Notes under the pieces: generated by a model
Told to the model about the DNA's origin: nothing
Database searches by the model: none
The model's input: only the letters and a program-made list of their open reading frames with translations
Shown here: piece after piece, positions 23,401 through 35,675 of the stretch
Layout: the number at the start of each line of letters is the position of its first letter
Position numbering within the stretch: position 1 is the stretch's first letter
From: Paulownia fortunei
Lineage: Eukaryota; Streptophyta; Magnoliopsida; Lamiales; Paulowniaceae
DNA: 64,000 nt
Assembly (NCBI GenBank): GCA_019321725.1
Contig: CM033116.1
Coordinates: 620,001 to 684,000 of the forward strand
Direction of reading: 5' to 3'
Translations under genes and position numbers: made by a program

Positions 23401-25359
23401 TATTTTATTATACTACTACTATTTGTTTTTTCTGATCTGACAGAGGACAATGTTTAACTGTATTCTGCAGGTCTGTTAACTTTAAATTTGTTCCAGAACC
23501 AGTTTTTGTGTCTAGAGAATTTGCTCTGTTTCTATTGGCTGCTCATCTCATTCTTCTCGCAATTTTTGCTCATTATAGATGGTGCAGGTAAGTACTGAGT
23601 AGGATAATGACTACCTGGATCGTTGCTAATGGTTTTGATAGTTTGTCAAGATCTGAAAAGATAAGTTCGGTCTCTATATATACACATATATATTTATATA
23701 TTTTAAGGAGCTTATAAGATCATGATATCTTGCTCTATTTTGAAAGCTTATAGGAGTCTTCAAATTTTTATGGAACACTTTTGGACATTTTATAAATTCT
23801 CAAACATTTTGTAAGATATTTTAAGGAGTATATAAGCTCATTCAACACCATTTAACTGGGTTGTGCAACAAAGCTGTTATCAACTTTACTTTCTTTTACT
23901 TTTCATAGTTAAAAACGCTAATATCTTCAACTAACAATACCCAGACCTCAGTAACCCGCTTCTTCCCGACGATGATGGTTTGTAAAATCACATAGCCCTA
24001 GAAGGAACTCCCAGAGTGAGATTTCATGCTGGAAGATTCTGTGTTGTTCTACTCTTTAAATACTACTTGTCCTCTTTACTATGCTTTCTCGCGTCATTAG
24101 GTCTTTAGACTGTTATTATTTTCTTTTTTTCTTTTTTTCTTTTTGATTGTTCTTCTGACTTAGTGCAGGCATGAAGGAGGAGTGTTCTCTCTCCTGCATT
24201 CTGGACTTGTCCAAATGAAGCTCAAGACTGCTTATTCGAGTTCTTTTCAACTCAAACAATTCAATAAATTCAACTCAAATTTCAGGGTTCTTACAACAGA
24301 GCGTAAGTAATGGCTAATTATTTCAATCTCCTCTTCTCATGGCCAAATTTGATTTGTCTTTTGTATGTATTTTTTTTATATTTCCTGAACTCAGATATCG
24401 TAACGACTATGTTTATTGGGAACTTCATTGGGATTGTATGTGCTCGGTCTCTGCATTATCAGTTTTATTCTTGGTAAGTTCTGTTGGATATTTTTGCTTT
24501 GCATAATTGGTTTGTCTCAGTACTGAGGCAAGGACATGTAGGTGCATTTTGTAATAAGGCCCTAAGAGCCTGGATTCATCTTTAAGTTACCTTAGAAATT
24601 ACCCTATTTGTGGGCTCTATCACACGAGCTGTCCTAGAATGTCTGCAACTATAAGAGTTTACCATTGGATATTTTAGTGGAATAAATGATCTTGGCTGTT
24701 CCATTATCACAACAATTGTGAAGTTGGTACTGATATTACACATTCTGACATAGGAATTGTCTCATACCCTACTAAGTTTTGAAAACTATCTTGACTTGTT
24801 AGGATTTTGTAGGTTGGGGCTCCTACAAACACCCAAATTCGCACTACTTGAGTCTTGAGTGGTTCCACTGTGGCCTTGCTGTAGGGTAGTTTTGGGTCAT
24901 CAAAATAAAAAAATAAAAAAAAAAGAAGAAGAAGAAACTAAGATAGGAGGTTGTAATCATCCTATGTTGCTTAACAATTGGCTTATGTAGTCCAATTTAT
25001 GATATGCACTCATTGATGGCTGGGTCTCTTTTCTGCAGGTATTTCTATAGCCTACCATATCTGTTGTGGCGAACACCATTTCCTGTATGGTTACGGTAGG
25101 GTGCTTGACCATGGAACTTGTTCCTTTGCTTTTTCACTCCATGCTACTAATTCAAGAAATCAATGTCGTCTGCAGTCTAATCTTATTCGCAGCAGTGGAG
25201 TTCTGTTGGAATATATACCCGTCTAATTTTGATTCGTCGCTGCTGCTTCTTGTTGCTCACTTAACTATATTGGGTGGTCTCTGGAGGGTTTTTCCGGAAT
25301 ATCCATACGCTGACTATTCAAATGATAGATCAGCGAATCTGAAAAAGAAGGCCAACTGA
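20434..25359 (+). CDS. ALG3: ALG3, Dol-P-Man:Man5GlcNAc2-PP-Dol alpha-1,3-mannosyltransferase
   Basis: Thirteen exons: 20434-20602, 20698-20732, 20821-20958, 21414-21482, 21890-22046 (or from 21862), 22163-22229, 22329-22382, 22676-22764, 23471-23587, 24169-24302, 24395-24473, 25039-25095, 25176-25359. The product is a multi-membrane-span ER enzyme adding the first lumenal mannose to the N-glycan precursor. Diagnostic stretches are [45 protein letters not shown] and [20 protein letters not shown]. Oddities: intron 1 begins with GC, not GT. In exon 5 the family motif PWWAL is in one frame and SKRAHS in another, so a one-base loss lies between about 21905 and 21921. Using the acceptor at 21862 instead keeps one open frame (458 residues) but replaces the PWWAL region. 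The exon 8/9 junction codes Ser where the family has Trp (HFWSVNF). Identity is certain; whether this copy is functional is uncertain. Confidence 0.93.
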
Positions 25360-26576
25360 AGACTGGAATTTTAGCTTATGTTGATGAAATTTTTGTGTTG
25401 TTAATCTTATGGTTGGATGCGGAAAAGAAAATTTCTTTTCAGTCCTTGTCCATTCCACACGGCTGGCTACAGTCCTACAGTTTTTCTTTCCCAGACGAAA
25501 ATCTGAGGCTTAATTGCGGTGTTCTAACATCATAATGAAGCTAATTGTAGAGTCAATACACAAGCTCGATGACAAGAAGCCTATTTGGTGCCCATTTGAC
25601 TTCTTAAGTTGTTTCACGCCCTTGGGGCTTCCCCCATTTTTTCTGTGTCCAGTGAAAAATGCAGGGGGTCAAATAGTAGTATGTCTCCCTCCAATCAGTT
25701 CCCTTCTTCAATCCTTCCATTAGATTTTCCCACTAAGTAATCTCTCCTTACCATTCGAATTCATGTAACTGGAGGTGTCCTCTACATTTTCTAGAAAAAT
25801 AAAAATAAAAAATCTCGGATGAATTCTCCTATTATCAATTGGCACAAGTATATGTTCTCGGCACAACACAATCTCTTACAACGCATTCCGAAAATAAAGA
25901 GAAAATCTTGAGGCAACTATTGGGACATATTTCTTGGTAGTAATTAATTGATTAATTGAAGCTTCATTCTTTAAAAAATTGTAGATTTTTATCATCAATC
26001 ATGTGAGCTCAATTCTATGGTGAGGTGACAACTAACATAAATGCCTGGATGTACCTTTGAAGGAACAGAAAAAATTAACAGAAACAGGAAATCATGTGTA
26101 TCATACAAATAAAACTTTGACTTTGTTTTTGCTTATACTAAGATTAAAATTATGTAACTTACTATACTTTGTCAATCAGTAAATGGAGGTGAATGGCGCA
26201 TGCAGCAGACATGGCTCATCTTATTTTGTACCACGTATTTTACTCTTTAGTGGGTGTTTGCCCATCATTAATAGAGCATAGTGAAATTGACTATAAAAAA
26301 AATTGTTAATAAAAAAAATCAGTAAATGGCAAAGTAACAAAAAAACCATTTATAAATCCCTAATCGGATTATAATGGAAAAATCAAATGCAATTATGTAA
26401 AAGCACATCACACACAAGACGGGTATTACTCGTAACCAGATCTTTCAAATGTGAAAAATTCAATTATTGAAACAAGATATATATCTGCTATTACTCGTAC
26501 ACATTTATATATAAAAAAACGAGACACCAAAAGAAAAAAGAAAAGAAAAGAAAAGAAAAGAAAAAAGAAGAAAAAA
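25360..26576. other. Intergenic region between ALG3 and the RALF gene
   Basis: It contains the 3' ends of the two convergent genes. An AAAAG-type simple repeat at about 26528-26573 lies just past the RALF stop codon, in its 3' untranslated region. No other gene is visible. Confidence 0.55.
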
Positions 26577-26924
26577 TCAACTGCGACACTGTGTGGCGGC
26601 GGTGCATGAGCGAGTGTAGGGATTAGCTTCGGCACCTGGTTGACAGTTGTAGTACGACGCGCCGCGGCGGGAGCAGGGCACATTGTTCGCCTGCAGCGCA
26701 CCGTAGCTGATGTAATTGGAGGTTGCCAGTATGCGCCGGTTGATTTCGGAATCCATGTCGAACTCACCACCATCGGCCATGCACTCTGCGATTGATCCTT
26801 GGCAGGTCGCCGGATTATTCATCGTCATCCAGCTGAAGTCGTCTCCGGCATCGGCGGTTCTAAGAATGAGCGCCGCCGCTAACACGGCAGGGATGAAGAG
26901 GCGGAGAAGGTAAGATATCGCCAT
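26577..26924 (-). CDS. RALF (rapid alkalinization factor) peptide hormone precursor
   Basis: An intronless 115-residue precursor starts at a true ATG (26924). Residues 1-26 form a hydrophobic secretion signal (LRLFIPAVLAAALIL). The propeptide ends in RRIL at residues 63-66, the site cut by subtilase S1P in canonical RALFs. The predicted mature peptide of 49 residues begins ATSNYISYGALQ, with the receptor-binding YISY motif at 71-74. It carries four cysteines, at about 84, 94, 107 and 113, which form two disulfides in the family, and the conserved CSRRGASYYNC and ANPYTRSC blocks. RALFs are secreted ligands of FERONIA-type receptor kinases, controlling wall growth and immunity. The sequence resembles the RALF1/23/33 group. 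A second C pair (41, 48) in the propeptide is usual for the family. No lesion seen. Confidence 0.96.
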   Translation of the reverse strand: MAISYLLRLFIPAVLAAALILRTADAGDDFSWMTMNNPATCQGSIAECMADGGEFDMDSEINRRILATSNYISYGALQANNVPCSRRGASYYNCQPGAEANPYTRSCTAATQCRS

Positions 26925-28625
26925 TGATTTTTTGTCAATGGTTTGTAGAGAGAGTTTTTATGGAGTCTTGTTTTGTTTTGTTTAATTAACAAAGAGAATC
27001 GAGCGGGCTGGCAGGCCTTTTTAAGTAGTGGAGGAGTAAAGCAATTGGGACTCGACGTTATCTAGATTTACCAAATTGCCACCCTACTTGCTAATTTTTT
27101 TACTTGGCATATTTTTTGGGTACAACTTTTACGTATTGATATTTAACATTTAATATTTTAAATAGGTAAAATTATTTATATTTAACTCTTGCGTAGGGAA
27201 TTTTTTTTAATAAATAATTTTCAGTAAATTTTTAATTCATAATAAGTTCATCTAAAAATAAAAATAAATTGCTAGAGACGATAAAATATTTAACATTTCT
27301 AAAAAATCAAACGAGAAAGTAATCGAAGAGTATAATATATAATACTCGTAACAAAGAAATAATGGATTTGCCAATCTAATTGGCAATGATGGGTATGTTA
27401 GTAAACACACACGTTGGTCTTCAGAATAGGCCAACAACCATCAACAGTTTTAGTTGTAAATCTCAGACCAATTAATATAATAATCACAACTAAACCTACC
27501 ACAAAAGATTATTAGATAATAATATAATAACAGCTACTAAGCCTGGTAGCTGCTGAGCTGTGGAAACCTGATTGGCAGCATGCGGATGCGGTCCTCATTA
27601 TTTATATAAATTGTGTGTGTGTGTGTGTAAATTGAATGATTCAATGAAGGTAGTAATATTCAAATGCTTGTTTTAGCTGTTCAAGCGCATGGTCATTGTT
27701 GTCGAGAAGTTGGATCCCTCAAAGCTATGCATCTTTCAATACCTACCATGGAAATTCATACGATTATATTATCTCAAGTTTGAATGAATATTTGTATCTT
27801 GATCGGTCAACTTGAGTATTACTTTTAAGTGCAATAACTAAATAATTTAGTTAATTTTATTTGGTATATATACTCAAAATATACATATTAGCATTGGAAA
27901 GTTTTATGAAATTAAAATTGTTAAAGAATAAAAAATAGTAATCTAGTATGAAATTTATTGTATTTTGATATTGACATTAGATATTCGTGGCTAGGTGGCA
28001 ATTGGTTCCCATTTTCCAAACTTGTAAATTTAACAAAAATGAAAAATTCTTCAGGTGGAGTTCCTCTTCATTTGAGTTGATCCAAGTTGAATTTAGTTTT
28101 AAGATTCCAAAGGAGATTAGGGAAAGACACAGCGTCCCCGGTGGGATATTAGAGTCCCAAAGCAAATTAATTAACCAAAATTGCCCTCCTCTAAAACAGA
28201 ACTATCATCAATGCACATGACTGAATATATGAAGAAATCAAAGCACAATCTGGATACATCAATTTGAGAAACAAATCTCTGAGACTGTTTTTATTATTCA
28301 GTGAAATTGAAAATAATAATTTAAGAGAATCTAAAATCATCAGATTTGGTTTGCCACACTGAAAAATTTGTTCAACCAGCATCATGAAAGTTTTCTAAGG
28401 CCTTGAGATCTGTTTTCTAGAGTTTAATGGCATAACCTCAATGACAAACAAGAAACTTAGATTGAGATGATGTCAAAATCAGGAAGCATCAAATCAAACT
28501 CGTTTTTGTTTATCATTACAATGTTAACTAAAATCCTTGATATCCCAATAGGACATGCGACTAAACATAATACCGCTAAACAGCGAAGATTATTAAAAAA
28601 TCTTAGTAATGGTAAAAAAGGAAAA
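26925..28625. other. Intergenic region between RALF and FOLD genes
   Basis: AT-rich DNA with a short (GT)n run at about 27612-27629. I see no further gene. The final few hundred bases are probably the 3' untranslated region of the FOLD gene on the minus strand. Confidence 0.5.
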
Positions 28626-30779
28626 TTAATGTTCTATCACTCTCTTAGCTCCATCCAATGTATTCTTTAGTAGCATTGCAACAGTCATCGGTCCAACACC
28701 ACCAGGAACTGGAGTTATCCATCCAGCTACCTTACATGCTTCGTGAAAGTCCACATCCCCGACAAGCCTGTAACCAGACTTCTTACTTGGATCATCTACA
28801 GCATTTGTTCCAACATCAATTACTGCAGCACCAGGTTTAATCCAGCTGCCCTTGATCTGAAAAATGGACAACTTGATAGGTGAGAAAAGGCAGAAAAAAG
28901 GTTCTACGTCATGCAATCAAAAAGACAGAACATAAAATTATACTAAGGCAGATCAATGGAACACACACAATGCTGTAATAAGGGAAAGGCAAAGGCAATC
29001 ATGATATGTCTCTTGTTACCATCATTGCTTGTCCTGCAGCAGCAATAACAATGTCAGCATTACGAATGATGCTCTCTGGTTCTTTTGTACGTGAATGGAC
29101 CACAGTAACAGTAGCGTCTTCCTTCAGAAGGAGCAGGGAAACTGGTAAACCAACTATGTTACTTCGACCCACCACAACGGCATTCTTTCCCTTAACACTA
29201 ATGCCACTTCGTGATAGAAGCTCAAGGCAACCCTGTTTAGGAGAAAAACACTCATAAATCAAGAATGATCTCATTATAATAGACATAATGCAGAAGTACG
29301 TGTGTACGTTTTGTGCGAGTTTTTTTTTCTTCTTTCCAAAATAGTAAGGCAATTAAAAGCATTTAAGGTATTCCAGGCTAGATAGTGGTTATATATATTA
29401 CCTTTGGGGTGCAAGGGACAAACAGAGGATCTCTGCCTTTCATTGCTAATTTCCCAACGTTCAGAGGATGAAATCCATCAACATCCTTGTCCAAGGATAT
29501 TTCACTTAAAATTTTCTCTTCATTTATATGTTTAGGCAATGGAAGCTGTACCAATATACCTGCAACAACCATATAAGAAAATATTTCAGTTTTCCAATTT
29601 TCCAATTTTATACATTTATAGAGCACAAGACAGAAATTGCAGACTTAGAACATTGTTGATATGAAGAATCAGGTTGTATCGAGATAACCTATTCATAGGG
29701 TTCACCATCTCCAAGAAACAATGAGATTAAGGATAATCATCACGACAGAGCAGGATCTAGGCAGAGGGATTTATGTTAATAGATCATTTTATTCGACAGT
29801 TAGCCTAGGATAACATTTAATTTTTAAATGGACAAATTATATAATTTGTCTTTGCAGGGCTCAGTTTATGAGATTGCAGTGAACAGAGATATATACCGAG
29901 ATGTTTTTAGGTGTGTTACTGGATATGCCATCCCAACTGATACAATTATACAATGAATACATGAACAAACCCAATGGAAAAAGTGAAGCACATAAACCCA
30001 ATGGAAAAAGTGAAGCACATAAACCCAATGGATTTGACACAATCATATGAAAATAATACAGCACATACAGCAGAAAATAAAATAAAATCGATCTTCAGGA
30101 AAACTTCACAGCTAACCAACCATGAACATCAGGATTCGCATTCAGTTCGTGGACCTTGCCAATCAACTCAGATTCGAATACTTCCTCAGGGAGGTCCAAA
30201 TCGATAGACTTGATTCCAACTTCCGCGCAGGCTTTCCTTTTCATATTGACATAACTCTGTGAATCCTTCCTTTTCCCCACAATTACCACCGCTAGACCCG
30301 GCACCTGAAATCAACTCAACTCAAAAGGCTTTTCAATTACTGTAAATACAGGATTGTAATTAGACGTACAACACCTGAAATTCTAGAACTACAGTTAGAA
30401 AATCTTTTCAATAAATCTTAACATATTATTATATGCGACTACGCCGATTGTAAATGAGCAGCTAAATGCACGGTTTTAACAGCCAGTATCATTAAGAAGC
30501 TAAACGCTCAGAAATGCGGCATCTGAAATCAACTAAACCTTCCATTCAAAGAGCTTTTTTTTTATCAATTTCCGATGTATATAGTATTATCTTCCAGTAT
30601 TTCAATCTTAAATCATCAGTTAAATGCAGAAAAAATATTAACAACTGAACTTCACACAGTGATTAAAGAGAGACCTTGCCGTAAGTTTGGGAGAGACGGC
30701 GAACTTCGACGGCTATTTCGGATCGAATTGTTTGGGCGACTGCTTTGCCATCGATTATGGTGGCCTTATGATCCGACAT
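28626..30779 (-). CDS. FOLD: Bifunctional 5,10-methylene-THF dehydrogenase/cyclohydrolase (FolD), cytosolic type
   Basis: Five exons on the minus strand: 30779-30675, 30304-30121, 29559-29402, 29232-29020 and 28856-28626. All have GT-AG introns and consistent phase, giving 296 residues. The ATG at 30779 yields [16 protein letters not shown], with no targeting extension, consistent with the cytosolic isoform. FolD interconverts methylene-, methenyl- and formyl-tetrahydrofolate using NADP. Seen are the catalytic SYVNMK motif (Tyr about 53, Lys about 57), [23 protein letters not shown], the nucleotide-binding [14 protein letters not shown], and the C-terminal [15 protein letters not shown] signature. 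Length matches bacterial and plant cytosolic FolD. Intron 2 contains a 27-bp tandem repeat (29970-30031). No lesion seen. Confidence 0.97.
29970..30031. repeat. 27-bp tandem repeat in FOLD intron 2
   Basis: The unit cccaatggaaaaagtgaagc plus seven more bases occurs twice, with the start of a third copy. It is intronic. Confidence 0.85.
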
Positions 30780-31702
30780 CGTTTTGGGAGAACAAAAGAG
30801 CAAGCAGATGCCACCGAAATGATTGTTGGTGCGTGCTACTGTGCTAATGTATAGATAAACACAGCGATCTGGCAGCGGAAATCTTCTTCGCAAGGTGTTG
30901 TACCCGGTGCAGTGGATTCTGTACGTTACTCTGGCAGCACGAATGTGGATTTTTAGTTAGTGTTCTTCTTTAGCAACAGAAAGGCCCAAATGCAAATCCA
31001 GGCCCATTTTAATATCAGGTCTCGCCCGCGTCAGACCCATGTAGTATTAATTCTTTTTTCTTTTAATCCTCGTTTTTTGGGCCATCTTTTTTTTTGTGAA
31101 ATCAATTTTTCTTTAGCTGGCCCACATAAATATTTTGTATATCCCTTGTTATACTGCATTAATATTTTACGGCAAATATCAATTTTAATTTTTTATTTTG
31201 CTTTCAGTCTTTACTATGCATCTAGACGAATCTCAGAAAGTTTTTAGTCCAATCACCGTATATGGGAGTGTTTTGTTTGATGGATATTGAGTTGAAACTT
31301 TGTAATGCCAGACGAAACAGTTTAAATATTACATTCTAAATATTGAAAGTCGTTGACGTTTGATATTGCACTTAATATTGGGCTTTTTTTCAATTCGACG
31401 ACAATGCAATGAGTTGACTTCTTTTCTCTACCCGTGAATCCAAATTATTGTCACATTTTTATGTTAGAGGTCTCCACACAAAATTAAAATCATTTGATGT
31501 TCAACATAAAGAAAGAGTTAAAGCAATTGAATTGTTTTTTTTTCTTCTCTCTTTTTTATTGATAAACATTACATATGGATGATAAACGTAATTTTTATTT
31601 GCTAATTATGTGCACAAGAACACAACCATATTCAAATATTTGAACTTGTTGATCATTCTTATCTGGATGAAAAGTTACACAAGAAAATAGATGTACAAAA
31701 GT
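30780..31702. other. Intergenic region upstream of FOLD
   Basis: It holds the FOLD 5' leader and promoter, then AT-rich sequence, then the 3' flank of the small gene at 31703-31918. No separate gene recognised. Confidence 0.5.
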
Positions 31703-31918
31703 TCAATTGTGGCTCCAAGAACCTAAGAACATTATAGTCCTCATGGTATCTTCTACCCCAGACCTCTTGTCTCGTCTCTCTATCTCTTTAGAGACAGAAA
31801 TCCCACTACGTCCCTTCGATGTAATAGCATTTTCCCATGCTTGTCTGAACTTTTCTCCGAACCGGCGTTCCGACTCTTGAAACGAAGAGGTGTCCTCGGT
31901 GAAGTGTTGTGGCTTCAT
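31703..31918 (-). CDS. Small plant protein of 71 residues, unrecognised
   Basis: An open frame with its first ATG at 31918 reads MKPQHFTEDTSS and ends FLGSWSHN. I do not recognise the family firmly. The body is hydrophilic and charged (ERRFGEKFRQAWENAI, then a KEIERRDKR segment), without a signal peptide or membrane span. The tail EDTMRTIMFLGSWS resembles in pattern the EESLRxVMYLSCWGPN ending of plant wound-responsive DUF3774 proteins, but the N-terminal half does not match that family, so the link is tentative. Codon content is GC-richer than the surrounding DNA, which supports a real gene. A short intronless stress-related protein is one reading; function unknown. Confidence 0.6.
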   Translation of the reverse strand: MKPQHFTEDTSSFQESERRFGEKFRQAWENAITSKGRSGISVSKEIERRDKRSGVEDTMRTIMFLGSWSHN

Positions 31919-34393
31919 CTTCAAAACTCATTTGCTAGAGAGACTAGGATATTGGAAACTTGGATGGCTTCTCAGTGCAAATTTATAGTAGTATTTACTA
32001 GGGGAATAAAGGGGGAGGAGCATGTTGATATGGGCATGTGAATAGAATTATTGAATAGTTTAACGTAAAGGTGGTCATGGGTTGGGATTGGAATCGGACC
32101 CAACTCATAATCAACTCGCAAAGGGTCAAAAATCGTTGATCAAGGATTAACGAATTCAATCTATAACTGGCCCATGGGTTCACAGGTCGGTTACAAATTG
32201 GATAAGCCAACCTATCGAACCGTTGATTCTAAACCAACAATTTCAATCCTTAAAACCAACTATTTCGAACTATTCCTGAATTGGGTTTGCATCTAAGTTA
32301 ATGGGATAGGGCATATTTTGATGGTTGGCTGATCTGCCTTTTGTAGTTGATTTAGTGGCATTATTCCTCTTGTCTAGTGGTGGAATCATCATAAATTCTT
32401 TCACTAATACTTCTATTTTTTTGTTTCTTCAAGAATTATTTATAGAACTTACACCCAATCTACATTTATTTATTACATGGATCACACTAAATTTACTAAT
32501 CATTTATTTTAATTTAATATTTTATTTTATACTTTATATAATGTATAAAATATTACCTTAAATATGTATTTAGTTATGAAATGGAATACGATATGAAATA
32601 TTAAGTCGGAATCGAAAATCCTTATTACACCAAGCCATAAACTATCTCAGATTTTAATAATTTGTTTTGAAAATAATTGTGAGTAAACTAAGATATAAAA
32701 TCACGTTAATAATGCACTTTTCTATTCCTTATATAGATGTCTTTCATGTAATTTACTCACATAATTGCGAGAAGGCATTAACACATTACGCATTGAATCT
32801 GAAAAGATTGGGCTGAATTATCTTATAAAATTAGGAATTGGACAAAGGGAAGACACCTTAAAGATGATTCCGACACAGAATTTTTTTTGGAGAACAAAGG
32901 GATCGAATCCGAATAAAGAAAGATGCTGTAATTAAGGTACAATCCACCACTAGCAGTTGATCATATGTTTTCAATTCAAGAACCAAAATAGAATAAAGAC
33001 AGTTGATAGGAACAAAACGTGAGTGATAAGTGAAAGTTGGGATGAGATGCTAATTCTCTATATACCTAACTATTATATAAGTACCGTACATGGCGTATAC
33101 AAATGTAAGGTGTTGTGGTGGCTTTTTTAATTGTTATTATAATTTTTTTTATCAAATTTCATAAAAATAAAATTCTTAAATTTTTATTGTAAAGTATGGC
33201 CTCTCTTTTTCCACTGTTTTCAATACCAAAAGCATGGACCAAGTCAAACTTTAAAAAAAAAAAAAAAAGAAGAGATTATTTATAAATAAGAGGCTATGAC
33301 CAAGACCGTGCTTTCAAATTTTGTTTTTATAATAAGTAACCTAAAAGTGTGATGGTATTCACACTTTCAAGAAATATATTAATACACACACACACACACA
33401 CATCAAATGGTCAAGGTATTTCTTGTTATTGTTTTTTGAATTATTTGAAATAGTGTGAATTATTCTTATCTTTTTTTCAATTAATGAAAGAAGCGTGGAC
33501 TTGATCCAGGCTTCTTATTTTTATTTTTAAATATTTTTAATTTCTACTTTATAATATTTTTTATTTTTTTTATAATGTTATTAAAAAATGGATGGAGTAT
33601 ATGTCACCACCTTACATGGAAACATGGACTAACAAAATGTAATCTCTTCACCCTCTCATGCCCTTAAAGTAATATCCTCATGATACCAACACTAACAACT
33701 ACACTATATGAGTACATGTATGGATCCATTAATGACCTCACTCCATTCAAGATTGAAAGCAAATGCTGCAATTGACCCCACAAACTTTCTTTCAACTCTA
33801 AAGTGGACAAGAAAAGAAAGAGCTCTCTTTTCCATAAAGAAAATTGTTTCCATCTTTTTGTCATTTACTTTCTCACGTGATATATATATATATATTAAGA
33901 TTCATAAACCAACAAAGAAAAAAAGAAAAAACGAAAAAAAATCCTCCTTTATGCATAAAAGAGGGTTTCAAATCTTTTATTCCACTGAATTCGTTAACAC
34001 ATGTTTATAAGATGAATTCCATCCAAATTGAATATGTAGAAGATTTAAATCCACAAGAGAAAAAAAAATAAAATTATCATTTATTTTAATTTTATGTTAC
34101 ATCTTGAATTCTGTATAATATTCACACATCATGTCTATATGATTAAAATTTTTATATATTTAAAAAATTATTTTAATGGGTGTATATATTACAAGAAATA
34201 CAAATGTAATATAAATTTATAACAGAAAACTTGTACTTATTTTTAAGGCCCAACAAACGTATATGCATACCAAGCCCACTCGATGTTTCAAGATTAAGGA
34301 AACCCAATACTACATGAGACTAGTTTCTTCAACGCTAATTGAAATACAAAATATAGAACACTACATTAAATATTTTCGTATACTATAAAATTG
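31919..34393. other. Repeat-rich intergenic region
   Basis: No gene recognised. Positions 32060-32290 are rich in words such as aaccgttgat and gggttgg that recall subterminal regions of non-autonomous DNA transposons, but I could not define both ends. Short AC and AT microsatellites lie near 33386 and 33882. Confidence 0.45.
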
Positions 34394-35585
34394 TCACATG
34401 ATTGAGCATCGACTTTCATCCTCACCGTAATAATTATCGTGAATGCTAACATCTATGACTGGATCAGACAGTGGAGGTGGTGGGTAACAGTGTGGGCGCG
34501 AGTGCGTATAAGAATGCATGGGCAAGGCATAATATGAAGTAGTACTACTAGAAGTAGGTGGTGCAGTACCGTAACTCATCCCATATTCTGGGAGAGCATA
34601 GTAAAACTGTGGATAATGGAAAATGTGCTCATGTGGAGGGCTCAGATTCACTTGATGAACAGGTGGGACGGTGCTTCCTGTGAGCGGAGAAGATCCACTG
34701 CTTGCAGGTGCACCGCCACAATTTTCACCTCCACCACCTGTTGAACCTGTATTTCCCTTTTTCCCCTTCTTTTTCTTCCTTTTACCTCCATTGCCCCCTC
34801 CGCCACCACTCCGAGCATCAACTTCCGGTGCGTCGCCCTTGCCCTCCACGACCGGTGTATGATCATCGCTCCAAGTGTCATCCACCTCCTCCTCAAGCTT
34901 TCCCTTTTGGATTTCTTTTCCATTGTCATGCTTTATAGGATTTTCAGCTTCCTCAGCAATTTTTTTGTTCTCATCAGCATCATCACCAGCACTTTCATCA
35001 TCTTTATTAGTTTTTAAGTCCTCTTGCTTCTTTTTCTTTGACTTTCTGGACTTATTTCCTTCTTTATCAGAATAATCCGGCCAAAGTTGAGCTTGTTTCC
35101 CTGACTTGGCCAGCTTCTTAATCAATGTTTCAGAATCTACATTCCCTGTTACTACAACTTTGTGTTGTTGGGAGCCGATGTCCGTCTTATATACCCCTGA
35201 TGAAATATAAAACATTCACAACTCAAATAACACCAAGCATAAAGAATAGGCAGCCAGGATTAAGTTCCCCGGATAAGGGCGATAGACGGAACACTGCATG
35301 CATGCCTGAGTGCACGCACGCAGGCACACTTAGTGTGTGTATTACTATGTGTTACCTTCTATACTTTGAAGGACTTTCTTTACTTTTTTCTTGCAGCCTT
35401 GGCAGTGGAGAGACACTCTCAAGACCCAAGTCTACACGACAAGTGCATATAATGATGCAAACAAGTGATGGATTAGCGAGTTGATAACAGGTTAAATGAA
35501 CTGTGAAATGCAAACAGAAATTGGTTAATTATACCATGTACTTGAGAGGTTCAGAGCTGTCATTGCCAGACGGTGCTTTTTCCAT
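34394..35585 (-). CDS. Heavy-metal-associated isoprenylated plant protein (HIPP)
   Basis: Three minus-strand exons: 35585-35535, 35431-35356 and 35196-34394. All introns are GT-AG and the phase is consistent, giving 309 residues. Exon 1 encodes MEKAPSGNDSSEPLKYM; exon 2 begins TWVLRVSLHCQGCKKKVKKV, the start of an HMA domain whose CxxC metal-binding pair is Cys27 and Cys30. Exon 3 completes the HMA fold (GVYKTDIGSQQHKVVVTGNV), then has a Lys/Glu/Asp-rich linker, a Gly-rich basic stretch, a Pro/Tyr/Ser/Thr-rich region and the C-terminal CaaX box CSIM, expected to be prenylated. HIPPs bind metal ions at membranes or in nuclei and act in metal homeostasis and stress. The start codon is abutted by a long microsatellite in the 5' leader. 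No lesion seen. Confidence 0.95.
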
Positions 35586-35589
35586 CCAG

Positions 35590-35606
35590 TGTGTGTGTGT
35601 GTGTGA

Positions 35607-35672
<66 letters not shown>
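35590..35672. repeat. Compound (GT)n(GA)n microsatellite in the HIPP 5' leader
   Basis: About 29 bases of GT units run into about 53 bases of GA units. Read on the minus strand it is a (TC)n(AC)n tract ending only four bases before the HIPP ATG. GA/CT tracts in plant leaders can bind BPC/GAGA-type factors; that role here is inferred. Confidence 0.92.

Positions 35673-35675
<3 letters not shown>

Noticed and set aside
34671..35484. Plus-strand open frames opposite the HIPP gene
   Set aside because: They are the antisense of HIPP exons and introns; the minus strand carries the HMA domain and CaaX box.
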